The position numbers were made by a program, and so were the translations under genes. The notes beneath the pieces are model-generated. The model had not been told where the DNA came from, did no database searches, and saw only the letters and a list, made by a program, of their open reading frames with translations. Below are positions 14,569 through 23,252 of a stretch of 27,033 nucleotides of DNA, one piece after another. The first letter of the stretch is position 1. Each line of letters begins with the position of its first letter. Source of the DNA: Flavobacteriaceae bacterium (GTDB lineage Bacteria > Bacteroidota > Bacteroidia > Flavobacteriales > Flavobacteriaceae); NCBI GenBank assembly GCA_018608735.1, contig JABAYZ010000023.1, positions 1-27,033 on the forward strand. Direction: 5' to 3'.

Positions 14569-15432
14569 ATGAAAAAAACAATTATTTTAAGCCTACTATT
14601 TGTGTTTACATGTCCATTTTTTAGCTATGCACAATGGTTAGAAAAAAAAGGAGATGGCTACTTCAAACTAAGTGCTTGGGCGCTTGAAGCTGATCGCCAC
14701 TATACCAATTCGGGGGCAACAGACCCCAATGCCACACGTGGGACTTTTAATTTAAGTCTGTATGGAAAATATGGACTCTCAGATGACTGGGATATTGTTG
14801 CTTACGTTCCGTTTTTTGTAAAAACCTATCAGAACCATCAAGTATCTACAGTAACTAATGAAACCATTCTAGATGGCGAAGAACACACAAGTTTTGGAGA
14901 CATGAATTTAGGAGTCGTGTATCGTTTATTTAAAAAATCAAAACACGCCTTTTCTGTAGCGCTAACTTTAGGAATTCCCTCTGGGGACAGCAACGGCGGC
15001 AGCGATGGAAGTTATCAAACTGGAGATGGCGAGTTTAATCAGGAGCTTCGTTTCAATGCAGGCTCATCGTTTAAACTTTTTAAACACCCTTTTTATGCCA
15101 AAGGCTACCTCGGTTTTAACAACAGAACTGAAGGGTTTTCGGATGAAATAAAATTTGGATTCGAGACAGGAACTGGTTTATTGAAAAACAGGTTGTTGCT
15201 TTTGCTGCGTTCTAATTCCGTAAAATCTCAAAAAAATGGCAGCTTAAGTGCCGCCAATAGTAATGGGAGTATCTTTGCCAATAACGTTGAATTTGTAAGT
15301 GTTGGTGGAGAAATTGCTTGGAAATTTACCGAAAAAATAGGGTTGAGTTTTGCCTATAGTTCTGCAATCTCTGGAAAAGTGATTTATGCTGCGCCTAGTT
15401 ATTCCGCAGGAGTGTTTTATTTACTGAAATAA
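14569..15432 (+). CDS. Predicted outer-membrane beta-barrel (phenol-MetA-like)
   Basis: A 287-residue exported protein. The signal peptide MKKTIILSLLFVFTC...SYA ends near residue 21. The mature part alternates polar and aromatic residues in strand-like stretches such as GYFKLSAWALEAD, YGLSDDWDIVAYVPFFV, FGDMNLGVVYRLF, HAFSVALTLGIPSGDS and SVGGEIAWKFTEKIGLSFAY, and ends with strand VFYLLK. This resembles the family named after the MetA protein of phenol degradation (transporter-like barrels). A GTG 33 bp upstream is in frame but inside the previous gene; the ATG at 14569 fits the signal peptide. It sits 10 bp after the DM13 lipoprotein and is very likely co-transcribed with it. The substrate is unknown. 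Confidence 0.75.
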   Translation: MKKTIILSLLFVFTCPFFSYAQWLEKKGDGYFKLSAWALEADRHYTNSGATDPNATRGTFNLSLYGKYGLSDDWDIVAYVPFFVKTYQNHQVSTVTNETILDGEEHTSFGDMNLGVVYRLFKKSKHAFSVALTLGIPSGDSNGGSDGSYQTGDGEFNQELRFNAGSSFKLFKHPFYAKGYLGFNNRTEGFSDEIKFGFETGTGLLKNRLLLLLRSNSVKSQKNGSLSAANSNGSIFANNVEFVSVGGEIAWKFTEKIGLSFAYSSAISGKVIYAAPSYSAGVFYLLK

Positions 15433-15487
15433 GACGTACGGGGGTGTTTATTTATTTTTATATTTACAACACCATAAATACACATAA

Positions 15488-16648
15488 ATGAAAAAATTCA
15501 TAATACGTATATCCATTATTATTGGAGTTATAATCGCAGCACTCTACATCACAGATACTGATTATCTGTTAAAGGCGGTACGCACCATATATATTAAAGG
15601 ATACACCACTGCCTATCTAGAAGACTATAAAGAGTTTGATAATGTAATTGTTGAAAATGGAACGCCACAACTATGGCCTATTCATAAAAACTATAACTCT
15701 GTCAAGGAGTCCGAAACTTTAGTGAATTACAATATCACCACAGGAACTGTCGCTTATGTGATCATAAAAAATGATAGTGTATGGTTTGAAAATTACTACG
15801 ATGGTTTTAATGAAAGTTCTAAAACCAATTCATTTTCAATGGCCAAAAGTTATGTGTCGGGTCTATTGGGAAAAGCAATTAGCGATGGCTATATCAAAAA
15901 CTTGGATCAACCCGTGGGCGATTTTTTTCCTGAATTTAACGAAGGCTTGGCAGCTCAAATGACCGTTGGAGATTTATCTTCTATGGCATCAGGGACAAAC
16001 TGGGACGAGGAATATTACTCGCCACTATCTATCACAACACGGGCCTATTTTGATGATGATTTAGAAAAAGTACTTCTGGGTGTAAAAGTCGTGAATCAAC
16101 CCGGGAAATCTTATAAATATGCTAGTGGGGACACACAGTTATTGGCTATGGTTTTGGAAAAAGCAACTGGCAAAAAACTATACGATTATCTTTCAGAAAG
16201 TTTTTGGAAACCTTTAGGTAGCGTAAACTCGACCCTATGGCAAGTAGATAGTAAAGAGCATGATTTAGTAAAAGCATACTGTTGTATTGCGAGTAATGCC
16301 AAGGACTTTGCGCGTTTCGGAAAACTTTATAAAGACCATGGAAAATGGAATGGCACGCAAGTGCTCGATTCTACTTTTATTGCAAAATCATTAACTCCTC
16401 GATTTCCAGAGAGCCCTCAATACGGCTATGGATGGTGGCTTCAAAAACGCGAGGATAAATCCTTTTTTATGATGAGAGGTCATCTTGGTCAATACGTTAT
16501 TGTAGAGCCTTCTGATAATGTCATTATTGTAAGGCTCGGGCATGAAAAATCTCCGGATGCTAGCTCACAAGTTTTCTCTGATGATATTTCAGTATATATC
16601 GAAGAAGCTTATAAAATGCTGTCAAATGATCCACAAACTCAACCTTGA
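15488..16648 (+). CDS. Membrane-anchored serine hydrolase (beta-lactamase family)
   Basis: A 386-residue member of the class C beta-lactamase/penicillin-binding-like serine hydrolases (family name Beta-lactamase). An N-terminal hydrophobic helix (about residues 4-20) anchors or exports it. The SxxK motif is SMAK with Ser117 and Lys120 in TNSFSMAKSYVSG; the second motif is YAS (211-213) in YKYASGDTQLLAMVLEKATG; the C-terminal motif is GHLGQ. YGYGWWLQKRED near the end is common in the esterase-like group. Many such proteins are esterases or peptidases and not antibiotic-degrading enzymes, so resistance should not be assumed. The gene overlaps the start of the following exonuclease by 23 bp. Confidence 0.9.
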   Translation: MKKFIIRISIIIGVIIAALYITDTDYLLKAVRTIYIKGYTTAYLEDYKEFDNVIVENGTPQLWPIHKNYNSVKESETLVNYNITTGTVAYVIIKNDSVWFENYYDGFNESSKTNSFSMAKSYVSGLLGKAISDGYIKNLDQPVGDFFPEFNEGLAAQMTVGDLSSMASGTNWDEEYYSPLSITTRAYFDDDLEKVLLGVKVVNQPGKSYKYASGDTQLLAMVLEKATGKKLYDYLSESFWKPLGSVNSTLWQVDSKEHDLVKAYCCIASNAKDFARFGKLYKDHGKWNGTQVLDSTFIAKSLTPRFPESPQYGYGWWLQKREDKSFFMMRGHLGQYVIVEPSDNVIIVRLGHEKSPDASSQVFSDDISVYIEEAYKMLSNDPQTQP

Positions 16649-17339
16649 AAATCTTCTATTTCTAGACATTGAAACGGTTCCGGAAACCGAACACTATTCT
16701 GAGCTATCAGAAGAAAAAAAACTGCTTTGGGAACAAAAATCAAAATACCAACGCAAAGAGGACTACAGTCCGGAAGCCTTTTATGATCGCGCTGGCATTT
16801 GGGCAGAATTTGGAAAGATTGTCTGTATTTCTGTTGGCTATTTTACCTTTGTCAATTCGGAACGCACATTTAGAGTCACTTCATTTTTTGGAGAAGAACG
16901 CCCTCTTCTTTTAGAATTTAAAACCCTTATTGAAACCCATTTTTCAAAACCTAAACATTTATTGTGTGCTCATAATGGAAAGGAGTTTGACTTTCCTTAT
17001 ATCGCACGAAGAATGATTGTCCATAATATAACACTTCCTGTAAAACTAAATTTGTTTGGCAAAAAACCTTGGGAAGTTCCCCATCTTGACACCCTCGAAT
17101 TGTGGAAATTTGGCGACTATAAACACTACACTTCATTAAAACTATTAACAAATGTCCTCGGAATTCCCTCGCCAAAAGATGACATTGATGGCAGTGAAAT
17201 ATTCCGTGTATTCTATGAAGAAAACGATATTGAACGTATTGTTAGCTATTGTCAGAAAGATACTATTGCTGTTGCACAAATTATTCTAAGACTCCGTGGA
17301 GAGGCCTTATTAGAAACGGAAGAAATTGCTTATATTTAA
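16626..17339 (+). CDS. PolB-like 3'-5' exonuclease (DEDDy type)
   Basis: A 237-residue predicted 3'-5' exonuclease related to the proofreading domain of family B DNA polymerases. Exo I is LLFLDIETVPE with Asp14 and Glu16; Exo II is LCAHNGKEFDFPYIARRM with Asp122; Exo III is SYCQKDTIAVAQIILRL with Tyr208 and Asp212, so the DEDDy set is complete. No polymerase domain is present. The ATG at 16626 is chosen; an in-frame ATG 84 bp upstream lies within the serine hydrolase and adds no conserved residues. The start overlaps the hydrolase by 23 bp and the ABC gene follows after 3 bp, so the three may share a transcript. A role in DNA or RNA end processing is inferred from the family only. Confidence 0.88.
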   Translation: MIHKLNLENLLFLDIETVPETEHYSELSEEKKLLWEQKSKYQRKEDYSPEAFYDRAGIWAEFGKIVCISVGYFTFVNSERTFRVTSFFGEERPLLLEFKTLIETHFSKPKHLLCAHNGKEFDFPYIARRMIVHNITLPVKLNLFGKKPWEVPHLDTLELWKFGDYKHYTSLKLLTNVLGIPSPKDDIDGSEIFRVFYEENDIERIVSYCQKDTIAVAQIILRLRGEALLETEEIAYI

Positions 17340-17342
17340 GCA

Positions 17343-19034
17343 ATGAATCAATCACCTATTCTTAGTGTTCAAAACCTCAACGTTGCCTTTAAATCCAATA
17401 CGGGATTAAATCAAGTGTTGCATGGCATATCCTATGACTTATTTTCAAATGAAATTCTTGGAATTGTTGGTGAATCTGGCAGCGGAAAATCGGTGGCAGC
17501 ACTCGCAATTATGGGGTTGTTACCCCCTAAAAAGAGTGTGATTAATTCGGGAGGAATTCTATTCAATGATGTCGATATTCTACAATACTCACAACCGCAA
17601 TTAGAAGGTCTTCGCGGTCAAAAAATAGCGATGATCTTTCAAGAGCCTATGAGTGCTTTGAACCCCTCAATGTGTTGTGGAACACAAGTGATAGAAATCT
17701 TATTACAGCACACAACCACTACCCAAAAAGCAGCAAAAGACGAGGTTATTCGTTTGTTTAACGCGGTGAAAATTCCAACGCCAGAAGACACCTTTAAAAA
17801 GTATCCTCACGAAATTTCTGGGGGTCAACAACAGCGGGTTATGATTGCTATGGCAATTGCTTGTAAACCTGATATCCTAATTGCAGACGAGCCCACAACG
17901 GCCTTAGATGTGACCGTTCAAAAAGACATTATAACCCTGTTAAAAACACTCCAAAAAGAATCTAAAATGAGTGTGATTTTTATCAGTCACGATTTGGCTT
18001 TGGTTTCTGAAATTGCCAATCGCATCTTGGTGATGTACAAAGGAACTATTGTAGAACGTGGCGATACAAAATCCGTATTTAAAACACCTAAAGAAGACTA
18101 TACAAAGGCACTCATCGGTGCACGACCAACACTGAAATCACGCTTAAAACAACTCCCTACCATAAGTGATTTTTTATCTAACTCAATTTCAAAGCAGATC
18201 ATTTCAAAAGCAGCTCGAGCCGAAAAGCATAAAGAAATTTATAGTCAAGCGCCTTTATTAGAGGTCATAAATCTTGAAAAAACATATTTCTCTAAAGCTT
18301 CTTTTTTTGGAGCAAAAACCACTTTTAAGGCGGTAGATGCGGTGAGCTTTAAAGTTTATGCCGGAGAAACCATGGGGCTTGTAGGCGAATCAGGTTGTGG
18401 TAAATCGACATTAGGAAAGGCTATTTTACAACTCGATAGAGCCACCGCGGGTACTCTAAAGTATAAAGGCAAAGACATTACAAACCTATCCAAAAAAGAC
18501 TTGCGAACATTGCGAAAAGACATTCAGATTATTTTTCAGGACCCCTACGCGTCTTTGAATCCGCGCATCACTGTTGGGAAAGCGATTATGGAACCAATGC
18601 AAGTGCACAAACTGTTTAAATCTGATACTGAACGCAAAGCCAAAACTATTGAAATTTTAGAAAAAGTAGGGCTCGAAAACTCCCATTTTGACCGCTATCC
18701 GCATGAGTTTTCTGGAGGGCAACGGCAACGGATTGGTATTGCGCGTACCATTGCGGTGGAGCCAAAATTGATTGTCTGTGACGAATCCGTTTCAGCCTTG
18801 GATATTTCGGTACAAGCTCAGGTGCTTAATTTATTGAATGCTTTAAAAAAAGACTACGGGTTTACCTATATTTTCATCTCCCACGATTTGGCGGTCGTCA
18901 AATTTATGTCGGATCAGTTAATGGTGATGAATCAAGGAAGCATAGAAGAACTTGGAGAAGCCGATGCGATTTATGAATCGCCCCAAAAGGCATATACTAA
19001 AGCATTGATCGACGCCATCCCGAAAGGGATATAA
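17343..19034 (+). CDS. Fused two-domain oligopeptide-type ABC transporter ATPase
   Basis: A 563-residue protein with two complete nucleotide-binding domains of the DppD/DppF (OppD/OppF) type, as in YejF. Domain 1 has Walker A GESGSGKS (43-50), signature SGGQQQR (159-165) and Walker B ILIADEP (178-184). Domain 2 has GESGCGKS (348-355), SGGQRQR (457-463) and LIVCDES (476-482), where Ser replaces the usual Pro after the catalytic Glu. RPTLKSRLK near 261-269 fits the oligopeptide-type extension. Such ATPases drive peptide or nickel import or export with two permeases and a binding protein, but no permease or binding protein gene is in this window, so the partners must be elsewhere. It begins 3 bp after the exonuclease gene. 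Confidence 0.93.
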   Translation: MNQSPILSVQNLNVAFKSNTGLNQVLHGISYDLFSNEILGIVGESGSGKSVAALAIMGLLPPKKSVINSGGILFNDVDILQYSQPQLEGLRGQKIAMIFQEPMSALNPSMCCGTQVIEILLQHTTTTQKAAKDEVIRLFNAVKIPTPEDTFKKYPHEISGGQQQRVMIAMAIACKPDILIADEPTTALDVTVQKDIITLLKTLQKESKMSVIFISHDLALVSEIANRILVMYKGTIVERGDTKSVFKTPKEDYTKALIGARPTLKSRLKQLPTISDFLSNSISKQIISKAARAEKHKEIYSQAPLLEVINLEKTYFSKASFFGAKTTFKAVDAVSFKVYAGETMGLVGESGCGKSTLGKAILQLDRATAGTLKYKGKDITNLSKKDLRTLRKDIQIIFQDPYASLNPRITVGKAIMEPMQVHKLFKSDTERKAKTIEILEKVGLENSHFDRYPHEFSGGQRQRIGIARTIAVEPKLIVCDESVSALDISVQAQVLNLLNALKKDYGFTYIFISHDLAVVKFMSDQLMVMNQGSIEELGEADAIYESPQKAYTKALIDAIPKGI

Positions 19035-19044
19035 GTTTATAAAA

Positions 19045-19472
19045 ATGAAAATACTAAAATTTAAAAGTAAAAAAGATTTCTTATTTCAGTTGATAACTCT
19101 TGGGATCGTGGGGTTTTGTATAAGTATGGTTGTAGTCGAGGGAGTGGGTACCGAACTTGACAAATGGAACTTTATCACTATAAACATATTACTATTCGTT
19201 TGTGGGTTTATTATGGTACTTCCTATGAGCTAACTCAAACACACTTAAAATATAATTGTGGGCCCATTAAAGGGAAGATTGAGATTAAAGAAATCCGAGA
19301 AATTATAAAAGACAAAACACTTTGGGTCGGTTTAAAACCTGCCACTGCTAGAAAAGGTTTGATCATAAAATACGGCAAGTATGATGAAATTTATATCAGT
19401 CCAGAGACAAATGACAAATTCATAAATCATATTTTAGAACTAAACGACGCTATAAAAATAACTTCTAGTTAA
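19045..19472 (+). pseudogene. Bacterial PH-domain membrane protein, frameshifted
   Basis: Two overlapping open frames together spell one protein. Frame one (19045-19233) gives two membrane helices: FLFQLITLGIVGFCISMVVV and ITINILLFV. The other frame (to 19472) gives LWVYYGTSYELTQTHLKYNC, then GKIEIKEIREI, LWVGLKPA, KGLIIKYGKYDEIYISPE and a C-terminal helix, which match a YyaB-like bacterial PH domain. Adding one T to the run at 19199-19201 joins them as ILLFVLWVYYGTSYEL, giving about 142 residues with both parts in family order. So one base seems to have been lost. A sequencing error or a slippage site would look the same. It starts 10 bp after the ABC gene. Function of the intact family is unknown. 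Confidence 0.8.
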
Positions 19473-19494
19473 AAATGATACTTATTCCGCTAGG

Positions 19495-20148
19495 TTATAA
19501 CTCCATTTCTGGAATAACTCCATCCACAATAAGATGCCCCTCTGTGGCGTGTTGAATGGTTTCTACAGAGATTCCTGGGGCACGTTCTAAGAGTTTAAAA
19601 CCCTCTTTGGTGACTTCCAAAACTGCCAAATTAGTCACGATTTTTTTGACACATCCCACTCCTGTCAGCGGCAAAGTGCAACGTTTTAAAAGTTTAGACG
19701 CGCCTTTTTTGTTGGTGTGCATCATGGCTACAATAATATTTTCGGCACTAGCAACCAAGTCCATCGCACCACCCATTCCTTTGACCATATAGCCTGGGAT
19801 TTTCCAATTGGCAATATCGCCGTTCTCAGAGACTTCCATGGCGCCTAAGATGGTGAGGTGCACATGCTTACCTCGAATCATAGAGAAACTAGTGGCAGAA
19901 TCAAAAAAACTAGCACCATCAAGCGTGGTGATGGTTTGTTTTCCGGCGTTAATTAGGTCTGCATCTTCTTCGCCCTCAAAAGGAAATGGCCCCATACCTA
20001 AGACCCCATTTTCACTTTGAAATTCAACTTCAATATCATCGCGAACATAATTTGCTACTAAAGTAGGGATCCCAATACCAAGGTTCACATAGTATCCATT
20101 TTGGACTTCTTTTGCAATACGTTTAGCAATACCATTTTTGTCTAACAT
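19495..20148 (-). CDS. scoB: 3-oxoacid CoA-transferase subunit B
   Basis: The beta subunit of succinyl-CoA:3-ketoacid (acetoacetate) CoA-transferase, which moves CoA between succinyl-CoA and acetoacetate. The 217-residue protein has YYVNLGIGIPTLVANYV (19-35), FQSENGVLGMGP with the catalytic Glu46 that forms the covalent CoA thioester, and SFFDSATSFSMIRGKHVHL and MGGAMDLVASAENIIVAMMH, all standard. It begins 2 bp after scoA, so the subunits are made together. The related acetate CoA-transferase (AtoA) is the main alternative name. It ends 22 bp from the convergent PH pseudogene, and I see no strong hairpin in that gap. Confidence 0.94.
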   Translation of the reverse strand: MLDKNGIAKRIAKEVQNGYYVNLGIGIPTLVANYVRDDIEVEFQSENGVLGMGPFPFEGEEDADLINAGKQTITTLDGASFFDSATSFSMIRGKHVHLTILGAMEVSENGDIANWKIPGYMVKGMGGAMDLVASAENIIVAMMHTNKKGASKLLKRCTLPLTGVGCVKKIVTNLAVLEVTKEGFKLLERAPGISVETIQHATEGHLIVDGVIPEMEL

Positions 20149-20150
20149 GA

Positions 20151-20852
20151 TTATGATTTTTGTCTTAGGGTTCGTTTTTCAATGCGTTTTTCGTAGTCTT
20201 TGCCTTGGAAAATGCGTTGCACAAAAATTCCAGGAATGTGAATTTGATTGGGGTCTAGAGATCCAACAGGGACTAACTCTTCAACCTCAGCAACCGTAAT
20301 TGTGGCCGCCCCACACATATTGGGATTAAAATTTCTTGCAGTGGCTTTAAACACTAAATTCCCTGCGGCATCCCCTTTCCAGGCTTTCACAAAAGAAAAA
20401 TCGGCCTTAAAAGCCATTTCTAAAACATACATTTTACCGTCAAATTCGCGGATTTCTTTACCCTCGGCGACTTCTGTTCCATAGCCTGCCGGGGTGTATA
20501 TCGCTGGAAATCCTGCTTGTGCCGCACGACAACGTTCGGCTAAAGTACCTTGTGGTATCAGTTCAACATCCAATTCTCCTGAAAGCATTTGACGTTCAAA
20601 TTCATCGTTCTCGCCTACATAGGACGATATCATTTTTTTAATTTGATGTTTTTGAAGTAATAGTCCGAGACCAAAATCATCAACCCCAGCATTATTTGAA
20701 ATACAGGTGAGCTTATTAACATTCATATCTACGAGTTCGGAAATTGCGTTTTCGGGGATTCCACACAATCCAAAACCACCAAGCATTAAGGTCATTCCGT
20801 TGGATACGCCTTCGAGGGCTTCTTTTACATTTGCTACTTGTTTGTTTATCAT
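20151..20852 (-). CDS. scoA: 3-oxoacid CoA-transferase subunit A
   Basis: The alpha subunit of the same CoA-transferase, used in ketone-body and short-chain acid metabolism. The 233-residue protein starts MINKQVANVKEALEGVSNGM and carries MLGGFGLCGIPENAI (22-36), SNNAGVDDFGLGLLL, and PAGYGTEVAEGKEIREFDGK, typical of SCOT-A proteins. The C-terminal part GIFVQRIFQGKDYEKRIEKR is also family-like. It lies 55 bp after the penicillin-binding protein and 2 bp before scoB. Whether it has its own promoter or is read through from the upstream genes cannot be told; no convincing TAnnTTTG box was found in the 55-bp gap. Confidence 0.94.
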   Translation of the reverse strand: MINKQVANVKEALEGVSNGMTLMLGGFGLCGIPENAISELVDMNVNKLTCISNNAGVDDFGLGLLLQKHQIKKMISSYVGENDEFERQMLSGELDVELIPQGTLAERCRAAQAGFPAIYTPAGYGTEVAEGKEIREFDGKMYVLEMAFKADFSFVKAWKGDAAGNLVFKATARNFNPNMCGAATITVAEVEELVPVGSLDPNQIHIPGIFVQRIFQGKDYEKRIEKRTLRQKS

Positions 20853-20907
20853 TGGTTTGATTTATGGAAAAAAGTACAAAAAAAATCTTATTAATCTCCT
20901 GCTTTTA

Positions 20908-23247
20908 CTAGAAATCGATATCGGGAGTAATCGTTGTGTTAGTTGTTGGAGTTTCATCCCCATCTTCAGGGGTAGACTCACAGTCAACCAAGATAGAAAG
21001 ATTTTCGGGCACTACAAAATCTTCGATTGAAATGCCTAACTCTTCGATTGTATAACAGCTTCGCATATAATTTGCCCATATTGGAAGCGCCATAGAAGCA
21101 CCCTGTCCATAGGTGATTGATCTAAAATGAGTGGCACGGTCTTCGCCTCCAACCCAAACACCAGTAACCAAGTTGGGAACCATTCCCATAAACCATCCAT
21201 CACTTTGATTTTGTGTAGTCCCTGTTTTACCTGCGATTGGATTCGTAAATTGGTACGGGTAACCTGTTACAACTTCTTTATACACCGCTTGATTTTTAAG
21301 CGCAGAGTGGCGCAAACGTTGGCCAGAGCCATATTGCGTCACACCCTCCATGAGTTTCACCGTCACATAAGCCACTTCTTTACTAAGCACGTCTTTTGTT
21401 TCTGGAGCATTTTGAAATAATATGGTTCCACTTTTGTCTTCGATTCGGGTTACCATTACAGGTTTTGTGTATACGCCTTGATTTGCAAACGTGGAGTATG
21501 CAGCAACCATTTCGTAAACACTTAAATCAGGAGTTCCGAGCGCTATTGATGGAACTGCTGGGATGTCTTGAGTAACCCCTAAACTTCGTGCCAAATTGAT
21601 TACTGGTTGTGGTCCGATTAGATTCATTAGTCGGGCTGTAATGGTATTTCGGGAGTTTGCTAACGCGGACATAAGCGTTTCAAACCCTCCATAATTACCG
21701 CCGGAGTTTTTGGGTGACCATGGCTTCATGTTTCCATATTTCATGGCTTCGATCGTGATTTGAGATTTTGGAAAGGTATCACATGGAGATAAATGAAGTT
21801 GATCTATTGCGGCAGCATATACAAAAGGCTTAAACGTAGACCCAACCTGACGCTTACCTTGTTTGACCATATCATACTGGAAATGTTTAAAATTAACGCC
21901 ACCAACCCATGCTTTTACGTGGCCTGTTTGGGGTTCCATCGACATCATCCCCGCTCTTAAAAATGATTTATAATAGCGCATAGAATCTCTAGGCGTCATG
22001 ATGGTATCTATTTCGTTATTGTCTGCAGTCCATGAAAATATTTTCATAGGGACTGGCTTCTCAAACGATGCTAAAATTTCGGCGTTCGATTTTTTAAGTT
22101 CATACTTCATTTTTCGCCAACGTTCGGAACGGCGCATCCCACTATTTAAAAGTTCGGTTATTTCTTTGGAGTTCAAATCCTGAAAGGGTGCAGTACGGTT
22201 TCGTTTGGGTGTGTTTTGAACAAAGAACTCTGCCTGTAAATTGGTCATGTGTTCCTTGGTTGCTAGTTCTGCAAAGGTTTGCATGCGCGAATCCAAAGTG
22301 GTGTAAATTTTTAAACCGTCTTTGTAAATGTTATATTTATCTCCATTAGCTTTTGTGTTTTGAGGATTATTAACCCACTCTTTCATAAATGCTCTAAGGT
22401 AGGATCTAAAATAGGTGGCAATTCCTTCGCGATGTGATTCTGGAGTGTAATTGAGTCCCAAAGGCAATTGTTGCAACGAGTCTTTAATGTTTTCTTGAAG
22501 AAATCCATATTTAGACATTTGGCTTAACACGACATTTCGGCGGTTTTTAGTCCCTTCTGGGTTTCGTTTTGGGCGTGGATTGTAAAGTGACGAGTTTTTA
22601 AACATCCCTACTAACATTGCAGATTGATCGATACTTAAATCTTTGGGTTCTTTTCCAAAATAAATTCTGGAGGCGGATCGAATCCCGTCGGCATTATTTC
22701 CAAAATCATAAATATTAAAATATTGAGCAATAATTTCTTCTTTGGTGTATTGGCGCTCTAAACGTGTGGCAATCACCCATTCTTTGATTTTCTGAATGAT
22801 TCGTCCAGCTTTGTCACGAGTGCCTTCTCCATGAAAAAGCTGTTTGGCTAACTGTTGAGAAATGGTGCTCGCTCCTCCTCCTTTGCCAAGTTTAACAACG
22901 GCTCGTACGGTTCCTCTTGCATCAATCCCAGCATGCTCGTAATGTCGAACATCTTCCGTCGCTATGAGGGCCTCTACAAGATGTTTGGGTAAATCATTAT
23001 AGGCCACAGGGGTTCTATTGTCTTCATAATAAAATTTACCGAGGGTTTCACCATCTGCAGATATGATCTCAGTGGCTAAATTGGTACGGGGATTTTCTAA
23101 GGCAGTGTGGTCTGGCATGGCTCCAAAAGCGCCGAAAGATGCCAAAACAAAAATGAGGACGGCGCCTAAAATTAGCGCCAAAAACGTCATCCAAAACCAA
23201 CGAATTGGTTTTGAAAAATCAAGAGGTGCTGTCTTTTTCTTTGCCAT
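20908..23247 (-). CDS. Class A penicillin-binding protein (PBP1A type)
   Basis: A 779-residue bifunctional peptidoglycan synthase. A short cytoplasmic tail and one membrane helix (about 17-40) precede the GT51 glycosyltransferase domain: EDVRHYEHAGID (98-109) with catalytic Glu98, and GGGASTISQQLAKQLF (123-138). The first motif has His102 where Phe is usual (EDxRFYEH). The transpeptidase domain (about 430-720) has SxxK as STFK (470-473), SxN as SRN (532-534) and KTGT (674-677), so both activities look intact. A Thr/Asp-rich tail ends the protein. It begins 5 bp after gldH, in an order (ricT, gldH, PBP) that links the cell envelope with gliding. It acts in the periplasm at the inner membrane. 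Confidence 0.95.
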   Translation of the reverse strand: MAKKKTAPLDFSKPIRWFWMTFLALILGAVLIFVLASFGAFGAMPDHTALENPRTNLATEIISADGETLGKFYYEDNRTPVAYNDLPKHLVEALIATEDVRHYEHAGIDARGTVRAVVKLGKGGGASTISQQLAKQLFHGEGTRDKAGRIIQKIKEWVIATRLERQYTKEEIIAQYFNIYDFGNNADGIRSASRIYFGKEPKDLSIDQSAMLVGMFKNSSLYNPRPKRNPEGTKNRRNVVLSQMSKYGFLQENIKDSLQQLPLGLNYTPESHREGIATYFRSYLRAFMKEWVNNPQNTKANGDKYNIYKDGLKIYTTLDSRMQTFAELATKEHMTNLQAEFFVQNTPKRNRTAPFQDLNSKEITELLNSGMRRSERWRKMKYELKKSNAEILASFEKPVPMKIFSWTADNNEIDTIMTPRDSMRYYKSFLRAGMMSMEPQTGHVKAWVGGVNFKHFQYDMVKQGKRQVGSTFKPFVYAAAIDQLHLSPCDTFPKSQITIEAMKYGNMKPWSPKNSGGNYGGFETLMSALANSRNTITARLMNLIGPQPVINLARSLGVTQDIPAVPSIALGTPDLSVYEMVAAYSTFANQGVYTKPVMVTRIEDKSGTILFQNAPETKDVLSKEVAYVTVKLMEGVTQYGSGQRLRHSALKNQAVYKEVVTGYPYQFTNPIAGKTGTTQNQSDGWFMGMVPNLVTGVWVGGEDRATHFRSITYGQGASMALPIWANYMRSCYTIEELGISIEDFVVPENLSILVDCESTPEDGDETPTTNTTITPDIDF

Positions 23248-23252
23248 AATAT

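Noticed and set aside
15488..16648. Antibiotic-resistance beta-lactamase
   Set aside because: The SxxK and YxS motifs show only the broad serine hydrolase family; esterase- or peptidase-like members are far more common in this setting.
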